DNA of 64,000 nucleotides from the NCBI GenBank assembly GCA_044228435.1, contig JBGAUW010000013.1:76141-140140 (forward strand), written 5' to 3'. Shown here one piece after another: positions 16,249 to 24,869 of the stretch; position 1 is the first letter of the stretch; each line of letters begins with the position of its first letter. Origin of the DNA: Bog-950 sp044228435 (GTDB taxonomy: Bacteria; Bacteroidota; Bacteroidia; Chitinophagales; LD1). The notes under the pieces are model-generated. The model was not told the origin of the DNA and made no database searches. It saw only the letters and a list, made by a program, of their open reading frames with translations. Made by a program: the position numbers and the translations under genes.

Positions 16249-16608
16249 ATGAAAATATTTCTTATCTCCCTTATATCAACCGCTGCCTTATCGCTGGCCC
16301 TGCAATTATTTTTACCCTGGTGGGTGATAGCTGTGGCTGCCTTTATTATAGCCATGCTTATTGAGCAAAAATCGTTTGCAGCTTTCCTTTCTGGCTTTTT
16401 AGCTGTGTTTTTATTATGGACGGGCTATGCGCTAATGCTATCGGGCGCTAACAACGATATACTACTTACTAAAATTACCGAACTACTAAAGGCCTTAACC
16501 GGTGGCAACAAAATAGTGGTTTACCTGCTAACCGGCTTAGTAGGCGGATTGGTTGCCGGATTTGCCGCCCTATCCGGTAGTTTAACACGTAAGATTATGG
16601 AAGAATAA
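16249..16608 (+). CDS. small integral membrane protein
   Basis: 119 residues with about four hydrophobic helices (about 4-20, 22-40, 45-68 and 90-112). The last has Gly-rich LVGGLVAGFAALSG. I do not recognise a domain. The start is 60 nt after the penicillin acylase stop on the same strand, so it may share that transcript. Confidence 0.7.
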   Translation: MKIFLISLISTAALSLALQLFLPWWVIAVAAFIIAMLIEQKSFAAFLSGFLAVFLLWTGYALMLSGANNDILLTKITELLKALTGGNKIVVYLLTGLVGGLVAGFAALSGSLTRKIMEE

Positions 16609-16643
16609 ATGGCTTTGGTCTTACCAACACATATAAATTCTTC

Positions 16644-16651
16644 TAACTTTG
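16644..16651 (+). promoter_or_regulatory. perfect -7 box TAACTTTG
   Basis: An exact match to TAnnTTTG, 20 nt before ATG 16672. It supports that start over the earlier in-frame ATG at 16609. Confidence 0.65.
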
Positions 16652-16671
16652 GAAAACCTAAACCTGTACTT

Positions 16672-18870
16672 ATGAAAAACTACTTTACCCTGGCAGCCGT
16701 GCTTATATTGTGCGTGCCTCTGTTTGCGCAAAACATGGTGGTAAAAAAATTCAACACCACCACCTTTAAGCCCGATGTAAGGGCTACCTCTGAATTGCTT
16801 TGGCAAAAATCATCCGAAGCAGCTAAGCAGCACCCCGAGTTTGGCATACTGCCTTACAACAGCCAGTGTGCTGAGTGTGTAGAGTTGATAGATAAACGCA
16901 CTATTGATACCCGCTTTTTTATAAACCCTAAAGATGAGGGCCATTCGTTTTCGCAAAAGTCTTTCTTCCCTATGCATTATCAAAAGCAGGCGAACGATAT
17001 TTGGAGAACCATTGACCCGCGCCTGCGCGAAAAGACACCCGGCGTATATGTAGCCGAAAACCAACCGGTACCCACCAAATGCGATTTAAACCGCCAAAGC
17101 ACCTCGCTTACCGAGCACGGCTTTGAGTTTGAGTTTAACAAGAACCTGACCATGTATTTTTTTGATGATAACAGCCTTTACACCGCCAAAGAAACCGGTA
17201 ACTACACCAACCACACTATTGGCGAAGAAGGCTTATATGTAAAAAACATGTGGGCCGGTATAGATATGGAACAATCGTTTACGCCGGGGCAAATTAAAAC
17301 CAACTACATTATTGCAGCCCCCCTACAGTTACCGGTTAGCCATGGCTGGATGGTGATTGAAGACCACTTTACTTTGCCCGCTGGCCTAAGCATAGTAGAA
17401 ACCGGCACCGACCATTTACAAGATGGCCTCTACCGCGGCAGCTACGCCATTAAAAACGAAAAAGGCGAAACCCTGATAACTTACGAGAAGCCTGTTTATA
17501 TAGATGCTAAAGTGCTGGGCATGGCCGGAGTATATAAACTATTGCAAAACGGAAATAACTACACCCTGCAAACCTATGTACCGGTTGAATGGCTGAACAA
17601 AACTGATAATACATACCCTTTATTGGTAGACCCTAATGTGTATGGCGCTACCAAAGTGGGCGATTTTACGCAATCAGGTCTGCCTAGCGCAAGTATGGGT
17701 TTTACCAGTATTAATATAGGTAGCTGCGATTATCATATAACTGTAACTGCTCCCGGCAAGTCTGAAATAATTAACACCTATGTAGATGTGGAATATACAC
17801 TTACTTACGATAATACTTGCGGAACCCCGGCTTTGCCCCCTCCATACTGCACCATTAATATGGTGAGTATGGAAGTAGTATGCGATTCGTGCCAAACATC
17901 AACAGGGCCCTTAAATTGTAGCAACCCCGCCAGTGGCCCACAGGCAGGAACCTGCACTACCGACTCCAATTTAGTCCCCGGTGCTCACGCAATTCAATCA
18001 GCTACACTTGTACCAAGCACGTGCTATACACCTCAATGCCCTGATTATGACATTGATTTCACATTGCGCAATCGCGATTCCATTTGCGGTGATGTTTGCG
18101 GTTATTTATGTGCACGCGGTAATATGTGGAGAACAACTGTTGAAGCAAGGCAGGTATCGGGAAATATTACAGCCAGCAATTTCGCTGTTTGTGCAGGAGA
18201 TTCGGTAGTGCTTACTGCACATCCAGAAGGCGGCGTTCCTCCCTACCATTACGACTGGTTCTACAACTTAGGAGATTCGGTAGTTACGATTTACAGTAAT
18301 CCGGATTTTGTTTTTCGTCCTAAGCATAATGAAATTGTAGCATGTAACATTATTGATGCTTGTGGAATAGATTCCTTTACAAATGACATCGCAATATCTT
18401 TTTACCCCGGCACAACTATAACGGTAAGTGGCGACACCCTTATTTCAACCCAGGCGAATACTTACCAATGGTATTTAAATGATAGCCTAATTGCTGGCGC
18501 TAATGGCAGAACTTTTATTGCCAGTACTGCTGGCTATTATTATGTACTTACTGATGATACATCCGGAACCTGCCCAAATTTACAATCAAATACGATTAGC
18601 TACCTTATAGGGCCTAATGGTTTAGATGAAGTAAACCAGCAAATAGCAGGCATTAAGCTATACCCCAACCCAGCCACCAACGAGTTGAATATTTATAGCA
18701 ACGGCCTGCCGGTTGAACAGGTAAAGTTGTTTAGCACTGATGCACGCTTAGTTGCTGAAACGAAGAAAGGTATCAACAAAATCGACATTAGCCACCTTGC
18801 AAAAGGCGCCTACATTGCCGAAGTAATACTGAAAAAAGGAGCCAAGAAGATACGCTGGGTTAAGCTGTAG
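16672..18870 (+). CDS. secreted T9SS cargo protein with type A sorting domain
   Basis: 732 residues from ATG 16672 (signal peptide MKNYFTLAAVLILCVPLFAQ). The central part is unrecognised and Cys-rich between about 400 and 510 (CDSCQTS, CYTPQCPDYD, CGDVCGYLC), suggesting disulphides outside the cell. An Ig-like region follows (CAGDSVVLTAHPEGGVPPYHYDWF and a second around YQWYLNDSLIAGANG). The last 75 residues are a type A C-terminal sorting signal: IKLYPNPATNELNIYS, DISHLAKGAYIAEV, and a basic end. It should be exported by the type IX system. Function unknown. Confidence 0.88.
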   Translation: MKNYFTLAAVLILCVPLFAQNMVVKKFNTTTFKPDVRATSELLWQKSSEAAKQHPEFGILPYNSQCAECVELIDKRTIDTRFFINPKDEGHSFSQKSFFPMHYQKQANDIWRTIDPRLREKTPGVYVAENQPVPTKCDLNRQSTSLTEHGFEFEFNKNLTMYFFDDNSLYTAKETGNYTNHTIGEEGLYVKNMWAGIDMEQSFTPGQIKTNYIIAAPLQLPVSHGWMVIEDHFTLPAGLSIVETGTDHLQDGLYRGSYAIKNEKGETLITYEKPVYIDAKVLGMAGVYKLLQNGNNYTLQTYVPVEWLNKTDNTYPLLVDPNVYGATKVGDFTQSGLPSASMGFTSINIGSCDYHITVTAPGKSEIINTYVDVEYTLTYDNTCGTPALPPPYCTINMVSMEVVCDSCQTSTGPLNCSNPASGPQAGTCTTDSNLVPGAHAIQSATLVPSTCYTPQCPDYDIDFTLRNRDSICGDVCGYLCARGNMWRTTVEARQVSGNITASNFAVCAGDSVVLTAHPEGGVPPYHYDWFYNLGDSVVTIYSNPDFVFRPKHNEIVACNIIDACGIDSFTNDIAISFYPGTTITVSGDTLISTQANTYQWYLNDSLIAGANGRTFIASTAGYYYVLTDDTSGTCPNLQSNTISYLIGPNGLDEVNQQIAGIKLYPNPATNELNIYSNGLPVEQVKLFSTDARLVAETKKGINKIDISHLAKGAYIAEVILKKGAKKIRWVKL

Positions 18871-18914
18871 GCTAAAGCAATAGAATAGTTTGAATTTTGA
18901 CAACCTCAAAGTAA

Positions 18915-18982
18915 GATGTCATGGTGAGCGGAGTCGAACCATATTCTCTGAGAAATCCTTCGACTCCGCTCAGGATGACATC
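18915..18982. repeat. palindromic repeat between convergent genes
   Basis: A left arm at 18915-18938 (core TGAGCGGAGTCGAA) pairs with a right arm at 18959-18982 (core TTCGACTCCGCTCA), with a 20-nt loop. It lies between the stop codons of two convergent genes, where it could act as a bidirectional terminator. A half copy is at 46789-46815. Confidence 0.8.
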
Positions 18983-19023
18983 GCCTTTTTGAATCTAAAA
19001 ATTGAACCGGAAGGAATATCAAC

Positions 19024-20196
19024 TCACATCCCCATCAATTTCTCCAACTGGTGATATTCTATACCAAAAAGCTGCATCAGGCTCTTGATTTGATCAAGGG
19101 CCTGTTGTTTTACAGCCCCGCTCGTTTCCGTTTTAATAGCAGTAATAAGCAGGTTTTTGGCAGTATGCTCGGTGCTTATAAATTCAAACACTTTGGTTTT
19201 GTAGCCGTTGGCCTCCAGTATAAGAGCGCGGATGGTATCGGTTAGTATTTCGGCCTGGCGCTCTTCCAGTATGCCAAACTTGGTAATCGCCTTTATATCG
19301 TTATCGGGGTGCAGCTGTTTGCGCACCTGCTTGTGGCAACAAGGGGCGCATATTATTACTTTGGCATTGCCGGTAATACCGCGGTAAATGGCCTGGTCGG
19401 TGGCCGTATCGCAGGCATGCAGGGCAATCAGCATATCGGTAGCGGGCAGGTCGGCGCTATCGATCGAGCCGGTTATAAAATCGAGTTTTTCAAAGCCCGC
19501 CTGTTGGGCTAGAGCGTTGCCATTTTCTACCAAAGCCGGTCGAAGTTCTACCCCTGTTACTTTTGCATTTAGTTTTAAGGTATTAGCCAGGTAATCGTAA
19601 AGTGCAAAAGTTAGGTAGCCCTTGCCGGCACCCATATCCGTTACCTTGAAGGTCTCGGGCAGGGCCGCTTCTTTCACAATGCTTTCAACTATCTCTACAT
19701 ACTTATTAATCTGCCGGTATTTATCCTGCTTATCGCTTTTAACCTTGCCATCGGCTGTAGTAACGCCTAACTGGTGCAGGTAAACGTTATGGGCAGCTTC
19801 TACAAAGCGTTTTTTGCTGTGGTCGTGTTCGGCCACTACCGGTTCGGTGCGGGTTGCGGCTTTTTGCTTCAGCACAGTTTTACCAAACTTATCCATGGCA
19901 AAATGAAAATCGCTGGCGGTGGTAAACAGGTCGGCTTTAAAAAAGTCTTTATCCAACAAGGCTTCTATCAGTATGCCCGCATCCTGCAGGTCGTAGTTTT
20001 TGGTAATATCCTTAGTAGGGTAACGGTAAACAAACGAAAGGCGCAAACCTTGTTTGAGCGCTACAGGCTTAACAAACACATTTTTCAATTCCTTAGTCTT
20101 ATCGCGGCGGTCGCTTAGTGTAAGCTTGGTAAATTGGTTTTGCTCAATGCTTTCGGTAAAGCGGGTTAAAAAGGTCTCCAGGTCTTTGGCTGTCAT
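19024..20196 (-). CDS. class I SAM methyltransferase (METTL25/RRNAD1-like)
   Basis: 390 residues. The C-terminal half is a Rossmann methyltransferase: motif I VTDMGAGKGYLTFALYDYL (about 186-204), acidic loop GVELRP (about 219), the block LIALHACDTATDQAI (about 260-274) and IICAPCCHKQVRKQL. HACD plus CAPCCH is characteristic of the METTL25-type family, whose bacterial members have no settled substrate (probably RNA). The N-terminal 150 residues form a separate alpha/beta domain. No signal. A TTATTTAG box lies 5 nt before the ATG. Confidence 0.8.
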   Translation of the reverse strand: MTAKDLETFLTRFTESIEQNQFTKLTLSDRRDKTKELKNVFVKPVALKQGLRLSFVYRYPTKDITKNYDLQDAGILIEALLDKDFFKADLFTTASDFHFAMDKFGKTVLKQKAATRTEPVVAEHDHSKKRFVEAAHNVYLHQLGVTTADGKVKSDKQDKYRQINKYVEIVESIVKEAALPETFKVTDMGAGKGYLTFALYDYLANTLKLNAKVTGVELRPALVENGNALAQQAGFEKLDFITGSIDSADLPATDMLIALHACDTATDQAIYRGITGNAKVIICAPCCHKQVRKQLHPDNDIKAITKFGILEERQAEILTDTIRALILEANGYKTKVFEFISTEHTAKNLLITAIKTETSGAVKQQALDQIKSLMQLFGIEYHQLEKLMGM

Positions 20197-20305
20197 AATC
20201 GCTAAATAAGGTGCATAAATACACTAATAATGGTAGCTAATACGAAGAAGAATTATGGGCATTGCTCCGCGCAAATCACATCATAAATATAAATAATATT
20301 AAAAT

Positions 20306-20408
20306 GTTAAAATGAAATCATGGTTAACACGCAAAAAAGTAACAATTGATTATCAGCCACTTAAAGGGTTAACACCCGAAAAAGTGTTAACCATGATTTT
20401 ATTTTAAC
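20306..20408. promoter_or_regulatory. 25-bp inverted repeat carrying GTTAACAC motifs
   Basis: The arms 20306-20330 and 20384-20408 match at 24 of 25 positions, each built around GGTTAACAC. The 53-nt spacer carries a third GGTTAACAC inside GGGTTAACACCC. It lies in the 380-bp gap between two divergent genes, upstream of the likely -7 box of the ABC-F gene, so an operator cluster fits better than an mRNA leader. The same 8-mer occurs twice at 58716-58747. Confidence 0.6.
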
Positions 20409-20543
20409 AAATCCACCACGCAGCTAATTAACCCGCTTAAGGCATATAAGAAGGCTGCATTTTATAAGCGGTAAGCCACACCGTATGTATTTGTTCGCCT
20501 TGTACAAGGAAAGCTAAAACCACAATAATTCCCTCTAAAATTT

Positions 20544-20551
20544 TACTTTCG
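20544..20551 (+). promoter_or_regulatory. -7 box TACTTTCG of the ABC-F gene
   Basis: One change from TAnnTTTG, 25 nt before ATG 20577. Confidence 0.45.
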
Positions 20552-20576
20552 CACCTCCTAAAAAAGGCATACCCGA

Positions 20577-22205
20577 ATGATTAGTGTAAATAACCTGTCG
20601 CTGCGCTACGGCAAGCGTGTTTTGTTTGAAGATGTGAATCTGAATTTTACCCCCGGCAACTGCTACGGCATTATTGGCGCCAACGGAAGCGGAAAATCTA
20701 CCTTTCTAAAAATATTACAGGGCGAAGTTGATCCTACCACCGGCACCTATTCGTTCGGAAAAGGCATGCGGGTAGCATCGCTGCGCCAGAACCAAAATGA
20801 GTTTGACGATATAAGCGTTTTGCAAACTATGCTTATGGGGCACAAAACCCTGTGGGCCGTAATGCAGGAAAAAGAAACACTGTATGCCAAGGCCGATTTT
20901 ACCGAAGAGGATGGCAACCGTGCCGGCGAACTGGAAAACATTTTTAATGAAATGGACGGCTGGAACGCCGAAAGCAGTGCTGCCGAACTATTAAGCCATT
21001 TAGGTATTAAAGAAGAGTTACATCAAAAGCTGATGCGCGAACTGGATGGTAACCAAAAGGTGCGTGTATTGTTAGCACAGGCGCTGTTTGGCAACCCCGA
21101 CATTCTGTTTTTAGATGAGCCTACCAATAACCTGGATGTGCATACCATTAGCTGGCTGGAAGATTTCTTAGCCGACTACCAGGGTATCATTCTGGTGGTA
21201 AGCCACGACCGCCACTTTTTAGATGCTATTTGCACCAATATAGTTGATATTGATTTTGGCAAAATGACCATTTACAGCGGTAACTACTCATTCTGGTATC
21301 AGAGCTCGCAATTAGTGGCCCGCCAAAAAGCAGATTCGAATAAAAAGGCTGAGGATAGAATTAAGGAGTTGCAGGATTTCATTCGCCGTTTCTCGGCCAA
21401 TGCATCTAAAAGCCGCCAGGCAACCAGCCGTAAAAAGGCCTTGGATAAAATTAACCTGGAAGATATTAAACCCAGCAGCCGTAAGTATCCGGGCATTGTG
21501 TTTAACAATGTGGTGCGCGATGCCGGTAATGAGATATTGGAGGTTAAAAACCTATCGAAGACCGTAAACGGCGAAGTGCTTTTTAGCAACGTTACATTTA
21601 CCGTTAAGCGCGGCGATAAAATAGCCATATTGGGAGGTAATAGCGTGGCTATATCTGCCTTCCATAATATTTTATCGGGTGGCGATACTGATTACAAAGG
21701 GACAGTTAGCTGGGGTGTTACTACCATAAAGGCCAGCATACCGAACGAGAACCACTCGTTTTTCGAAAATAATAAGGATAACCTGGTAGACTGGCTGCGC
21801 CAGTATTCGCCGGAAGATAAGGACGAAACGTATGTGCGCTCTTTCCTTGGCCGTATGTTGTTTTCGGGCGAAGAGGTTTTAAAAAGCTGTAGCGTATTAT
21901 CGGGTGGTGAAAAGATGCGCTGCATGTTTTCGCGTATGATGCTAATGCGCGCCAACGTGCTTTTGTTTGACGAACCGACAAACCACTTAGACCTCGAATC
22001 CATTACCGCCCTTAACAACGGTATGAATGATTTCCGTGGTACCATCCTGTTTACCAGCCGTGACCACGAATTGGTTGAAACCATCGCCACCCGCATTATC
22101 GAAATTTTCCCTAAAGGAATGCTGGATAAAGAAATGGATTTTGACACCTACATCAATAGTGACGTGGTAGAACAGCAAAGACAAGAGTTGTTGAAGAAGA
22201 AATAG
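20577..22205 (+). CDS. ABC-F family ATPase (YbiT-like)
   Basis: 542 residues, soluble, two nucleotide-binding domains and no membrane span, as in ribosome-associated ABC-F proteins. Domain 1: Walker A GANGSGKST (about 33-41), signature-like LDGNQK, Walker B FLDEPTNNLD. A linker with a basic coiled coil (about 245-300) would be the P-site tRNA interaction motif. Domain 2: signature LSGGEK and Walker B LFDEPTNHLD are intact, but the Walker A position (residues 353-361) reads GGNSVAISA and lacks the GK[ST]. The YbiT-like group often has a weakened second site, from memory. Role: ribosome rescue or translation regulation; antibiotic protection cannot be claimed. Confidence 0.9.
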   Translation: MISVNNLSLRYGKRVLFEDVNLNFTPGNCYGIIGANGSGKSTFLKILQGEVDPTTGTYSFGKGMRVASLRQNQNEFDDISVLQTMLMGHKTLWAVMQEKETLYAKADFTEEDGNRAGELENIFNEMDGWNAESSAAELLSHLGIKEELHQKLMRELDGNQKVRVLLAQALFGNPDILFLDEPTNNLDVHTISWLEDFLADYQGIILVVSHDRHFLDAICTNIVDIDFGKMTIYSGNYSFWYQSSQLVARQKADSNKKAEDRIKELQDFIRRFSANASKSRQATSRKKALDKINLEDIKPSSRKYPGIVFNNVVRDAGNEILEVKNLSKTVNGEVLFSNVTFTVKRGDKIAILGGNSVAISAFHNILSGGDTDYKGTVSWGVTTIKASIPNENHSFFENNKDNLVDWLRQYSPEDKDETYVRSFLGRMLFSGEEVLKSCSVLSGGEKMRCMFSRMMLMRANVLLFDEPTNHLDLESITALNNGMNDFRGTILFTSRDHELVETIATRIIEIFPKGMLDKEMDFDTYINSDVVEQQRQELLKKK

Positions 22206-22230
22206 AACTACACCGGACCAATACATATTA

Positions 22231-22260
22231 AAAGAGGTAAGCCAAACAGCTTACCTCTTT
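22231..22260. terminator. bidirectional terminator between ABC-F and hppD
   Basis: AAAGAGGTAAGC and GCTTACCTCTTT form a perfect 12-bp stem with a 6-nt loop between the two convergent stop codons; A- and T-rich flanks serve both directions. Confidence 0.85.
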
Positions 22261-22283
22261 CTATTTGTGCCAGCGTTTATCGC

Positions 22284-23414
22284 TTATAAATTCCCTCTCA
22301 GTTCCTGCTCGCGTTCAATGGCTTCGAACAAGGCTTTAAAGTTGCCTTTGCCAAAGCTTTTCGCTCCACAGCGCTGGATAATTTCGTAGAACACCGTTGG
22401 CCTGTCCTGCACCGGTTTGGTAAACAGTTGCAACAGGTAACCTTCATCATCCCGGTCTACCAATATGTTCAGCTCTTTAATCTTATTTACATCCTCGTTT
22501 ATCTTTCCTACGCGGGTCCAAACCTCATCGTAGTAAACTTCGGGCACGTATAAGAACTCCACCCCACGGCGGCGAAGTTCAGTAACCGTAGCAATAATAT
22601 CATCGGTGGCAATGGCAATGTGCTGCACCCCTGCGCTTTTGTAAAACTCAATGTATTCCTCTATCTGGCTTTTGCGTTTGCCATCGGCGGGCTCGTTAAT
22701 AGGGAATTTAACATAGCCGTTACCATTGCTAACAACCTTGCTCATAAGGGCCGAGTATTCGGTAGAGATATCTTCGTCATCAAACGTTAGTATCAGCTTA
22801 AAGCCCATTACTTCTTCATAAAACTTCACCCACTCGTTCATCTTGCCCAATTCTACATTACCTACGCAGTGGTCTACATGCTTAAGGCCAACGCTTGCAA
22901 TAGGTATGCTAGATTTTTTAGCGATATAGCCCGGCAAAAATGCACCACGATAGTTTTTGCGCTCAATAAACTTGTGTATAGTTTCGCCATAGGTTTTAAT
23001 AGCGCTTATAACTACCACTCCGCTATCGTCTCTAAACTCGGTAGGTTCCATTACTGCTACCGCTCCGCGCTTAGTGGTCTCTTCAAAGCTTTTGCGGGCA
23101 TCATCTACCCACAGGGCCAGAACCTTTACTCCGTCCCCATGCAGTAAAACGTGTTTCGAAATTTCGTGCTCCGGTGCAAGTGCACTGGTAAGCACCAGGC
23201 GAATTTTGCCCTGTTGCAATACGTAGCTGGCACGATCGCGCAGGCCAGTCTCAGGTCCTGCATAAGCCACCAGTTCGTAGCCCCAGGCACTTTGATAATA
23301 ATAGGCGCTTTGTTTGGCATTGCCTACGTAAAACTCTACGTGGTCGGTGCCATTAAGCGGAAGGAAGTCGTTGCTTGTAGCTGTTCCGGGTTGTTCTAAT
23401 AATTCAGTTTTCAT
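22284..23414 (-). CDS. hppD: 4-hydroxyphenylpyruvate dioxygenase
   Basis: 376 residues. Converts 4-hydroxyphenylpyruvate to homogentisate, step two of tyrosine breakdown. Two VOC-type halves: the N-terminal half begins GTDHVEFYVGNAKQSAYYY (about 22-40). The catalytic C-terminal half has the iron triad: His in KHVDHCVGNV (about 180), His in VQHIAIATDD (about 263) and Glu in TVFYEIIQR (about 343). The C-terminal GAKSFGKGNFKALFEAIE is the family's closing helix. It lies 51 nt downstream of hmgA on the same strand, so the two form a tyrosine-catabolism operon; fumarylacetoacetase and the isomerase are not in the window. Confidence 0.97.
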   Translation of the reverse strand: MKTELLEQPGTATSNDFLPLNGTDHVEFYVGNAKQSAYYYQSAWGYELVAYAGPETGLRDRASYVLQQGKIRLVLTSALAPEHEISKHVLLHGDGVKVLALWVDDARKSFEETTKRGAVAVMEPTEFRDDSGVVVISAIKTYGETIHKFIERKNYRGAFLPGYIAKKSSIPIASVGLKHVDHCVGNVELGKMNEWVKFYEEVMGFKLILTFDDEDISTEYSALMSKVVSNGNGYVKFPINEPADGKRKSQIEEYIEFYKSAGVQHIAIATDDIIATVTELRRRGVEFLYVPEVYYDEVWTRVGKINEDVNKIKELNILVDRDDEGYLLQLFTKPVQDRPTVFYEIIQRCGAKSFGKGNFKALFEAIEREQELRGNL

Positions 23415-23465
23415 TTTGAGCGTTTTGTTTAAGTGTTACCGGTTACAAAGTTACTAATTCGGTAC

Positions 23466-24665
23466 TTATTCGATATCTGTCTTGTTAAAATCGGCCTTAG
23501 GTGGTGCGCTATCCAGCCAACTTAAAAAGTAGTCGGCCATTTCAAGCTTAGCGGCATCTTCGGTAAGCCAGAGCGGTTTAAAGGTATCTACCATTACCGC
23601 CAGTTCTTTGGTTTCATCTTTACCAATGCTTTTCTCCACTGTACCTGGGTGTGGACCGTGTGGTATGCCTATAGGGTGCAGCGTTATCATACCACGCTCT
23701 ACGTGCTTGCGGCTCATAAAATCGCCATCTACATAATACAATACCTCATCGCTATCTACATTGCTGTGGTTATACGGCGCCGGTATGCTTTGCGGGTGGT
23801 AATCATACTTGCGGGGCACAAACGAGCAGATAACAAAGTTATGCGCCTCGAAGGTTTGGTGTACCGGTGGCGGTTGATGCACTCGGCCAGTGATTGGCTC
23901 AAAATCGTGTATAGAGAAAATATAAGGGTAATGGCAACCATCCCAGCCAATGGCATCGAAAGGATGCGAGGCATAGTGATATGGGTAAAGCAGGCCCTGC
24001 TTTTTAATGTAAATTAAAAAGTCGCCTTTTTCATCGTTGGTTACCAGGTTTTCAGGGGCACGTATATCGCGCTCGCAAAACGGAGCATGCTCCATTAGCT
24101 GTCCAAACTCGTTGCGGTAGCGCCTAGGGTATTGTACCGGCGAAAACGATTCTACTATTAACAACCGGTTATCGGTAGTATCAAAATCAATTTGATAAAT
24201 GGTACCGCGCGGCACTACAATGTAATCGCCATAACTAAATTTAAGCTGGCCAAATACACTACGCAACGTGCCCGTGCCTTCATGCACAAAAATAACCTCA
24301 TCGGCATCGCTGTTCTTATAGAAGTAATCTTTGGTTGAGCTTTGCGGCGCAGCGAGCACAATGTGCACATCGTTATTTATAAGCACTGGTACGCGCGATT
24401 TAATAAAGTCAGCCTCGGGCTTAACATTAAAACCCCGATAGCAGCGGTTTTGCATGTTTTTAGTGTTGGCCACTTTGGGCGTAACATCAATAGGCGCATC
24501 TATTTTACTAACCAGCGTAGGCGGATGACAATGGTATATGATAGAGTAAAGGCTATGAAACCCCTCGGTAGAAACCAGTTGCTCGCTGTATAAAACGCCC
24601 TGGTTGTTACGGAACTGTGTATGTCGTTTATGCGGAACCTGGCCGCGTGTTTGATAGTGAGGCAT
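23466..24665 (-). CDS. hmgA: homogentisate 1,2-dioxygenase
   Basis: 399 residues, slightly shorter than proteobacterial HmgA. Opens the ring of homogentisate to maleylacetoacetate using Fe(II). Cupin features are visible: EVIFVHEGTGTLRSVFG (about 122-138), YGDYIVVPRGTIYQ (about 142-155) and the iron-binding end SDEVLYYVDGDFMSRKHVERG followed by LHPIGIPHGPHPG (about 300-345), with the His and Glu ligands. It is first in the operon with hppD. A perfect palindrome ACGTAATTACGT lies 34 nt upstream of the start codon. Confidence 0.96.
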   Translation of the reverse strand: MPHYQTRGQVPHKRHTQFRNNQGVLYSEQLVSTEGFHSLYSIIYHCHPPTLVSKIDAPIDVTPKVANTKNMQNRCYRGFNVKPEADFIKSRVPVLINNDVHIVLAAPQSSTKDYFYKNSDADEVIFVHEGTGTLRSVFGQLKFSYGDYIVVPRGTIYQIDFDTTDNRLLIVESFSPVQYPRRYRNEFGQLMEHAPFCERDIRAPENLVTNDEKGDFLIYIKKQGLLYPYHYASHPFDAIGWDGCHYPYIFSIHDFEPITGRVHQPPPVHQTFEAHNFVICSFVPRKYDYHPQSIPAPYNHSNVDSDEVLYYVDGDFMSRKHVERGMITLHPIGIPHGPHPGTVEKSIGKDETKELAVMVDTFKPLWLTEDAAKLEMADYFLSWLDSAPPKADFNKTDIE

Positions 24666-24698
24666 GTTTTAAGATTGTGTTATCGTGTTCAAGTACCA

Positions 24699-24710
24699 AC
24701 GTAATTACGT
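24699..24710. promoter_or_regulatory. palindrome ACGTAATTACGT upstream of hmgA
   Basis: A perfect 12-bp palindrome about 34 bp before the hmgA start, suitable as an operator for a dimeric regulator of tyrosine degradation. The regulator is not identified. Confidence 0.4.
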
Positions 24711-24841
24711 AAATACAAATACATTTTGTGCGATGCAAATTGAGCATTTTCTTTTAAAAAAATCGCATTAAATGACTTATATCATTAGCCCATTAAAACT
24801 GTGTCAACTTAACATATTAACACTGTTATTCCTGTATTTTT

Positions 24842-24849
24842 TAGGTTTG
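24842..24849 (+). promoter_or_regulatory. perfect -7 box TAGGTTTG
   Basis: Exact TAnnTTTG match 20 nt before ATG 24870. Confidence 0.6.
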
Positions 24850-24869
24850 CAACCTTAATAAATGTGTCT

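Noticed and set aside
23649..24017. 122-codon frame antisense to hmgA
   Set aside because: Shadow of a well-conserved enzyme gene; composition is not protein-like.
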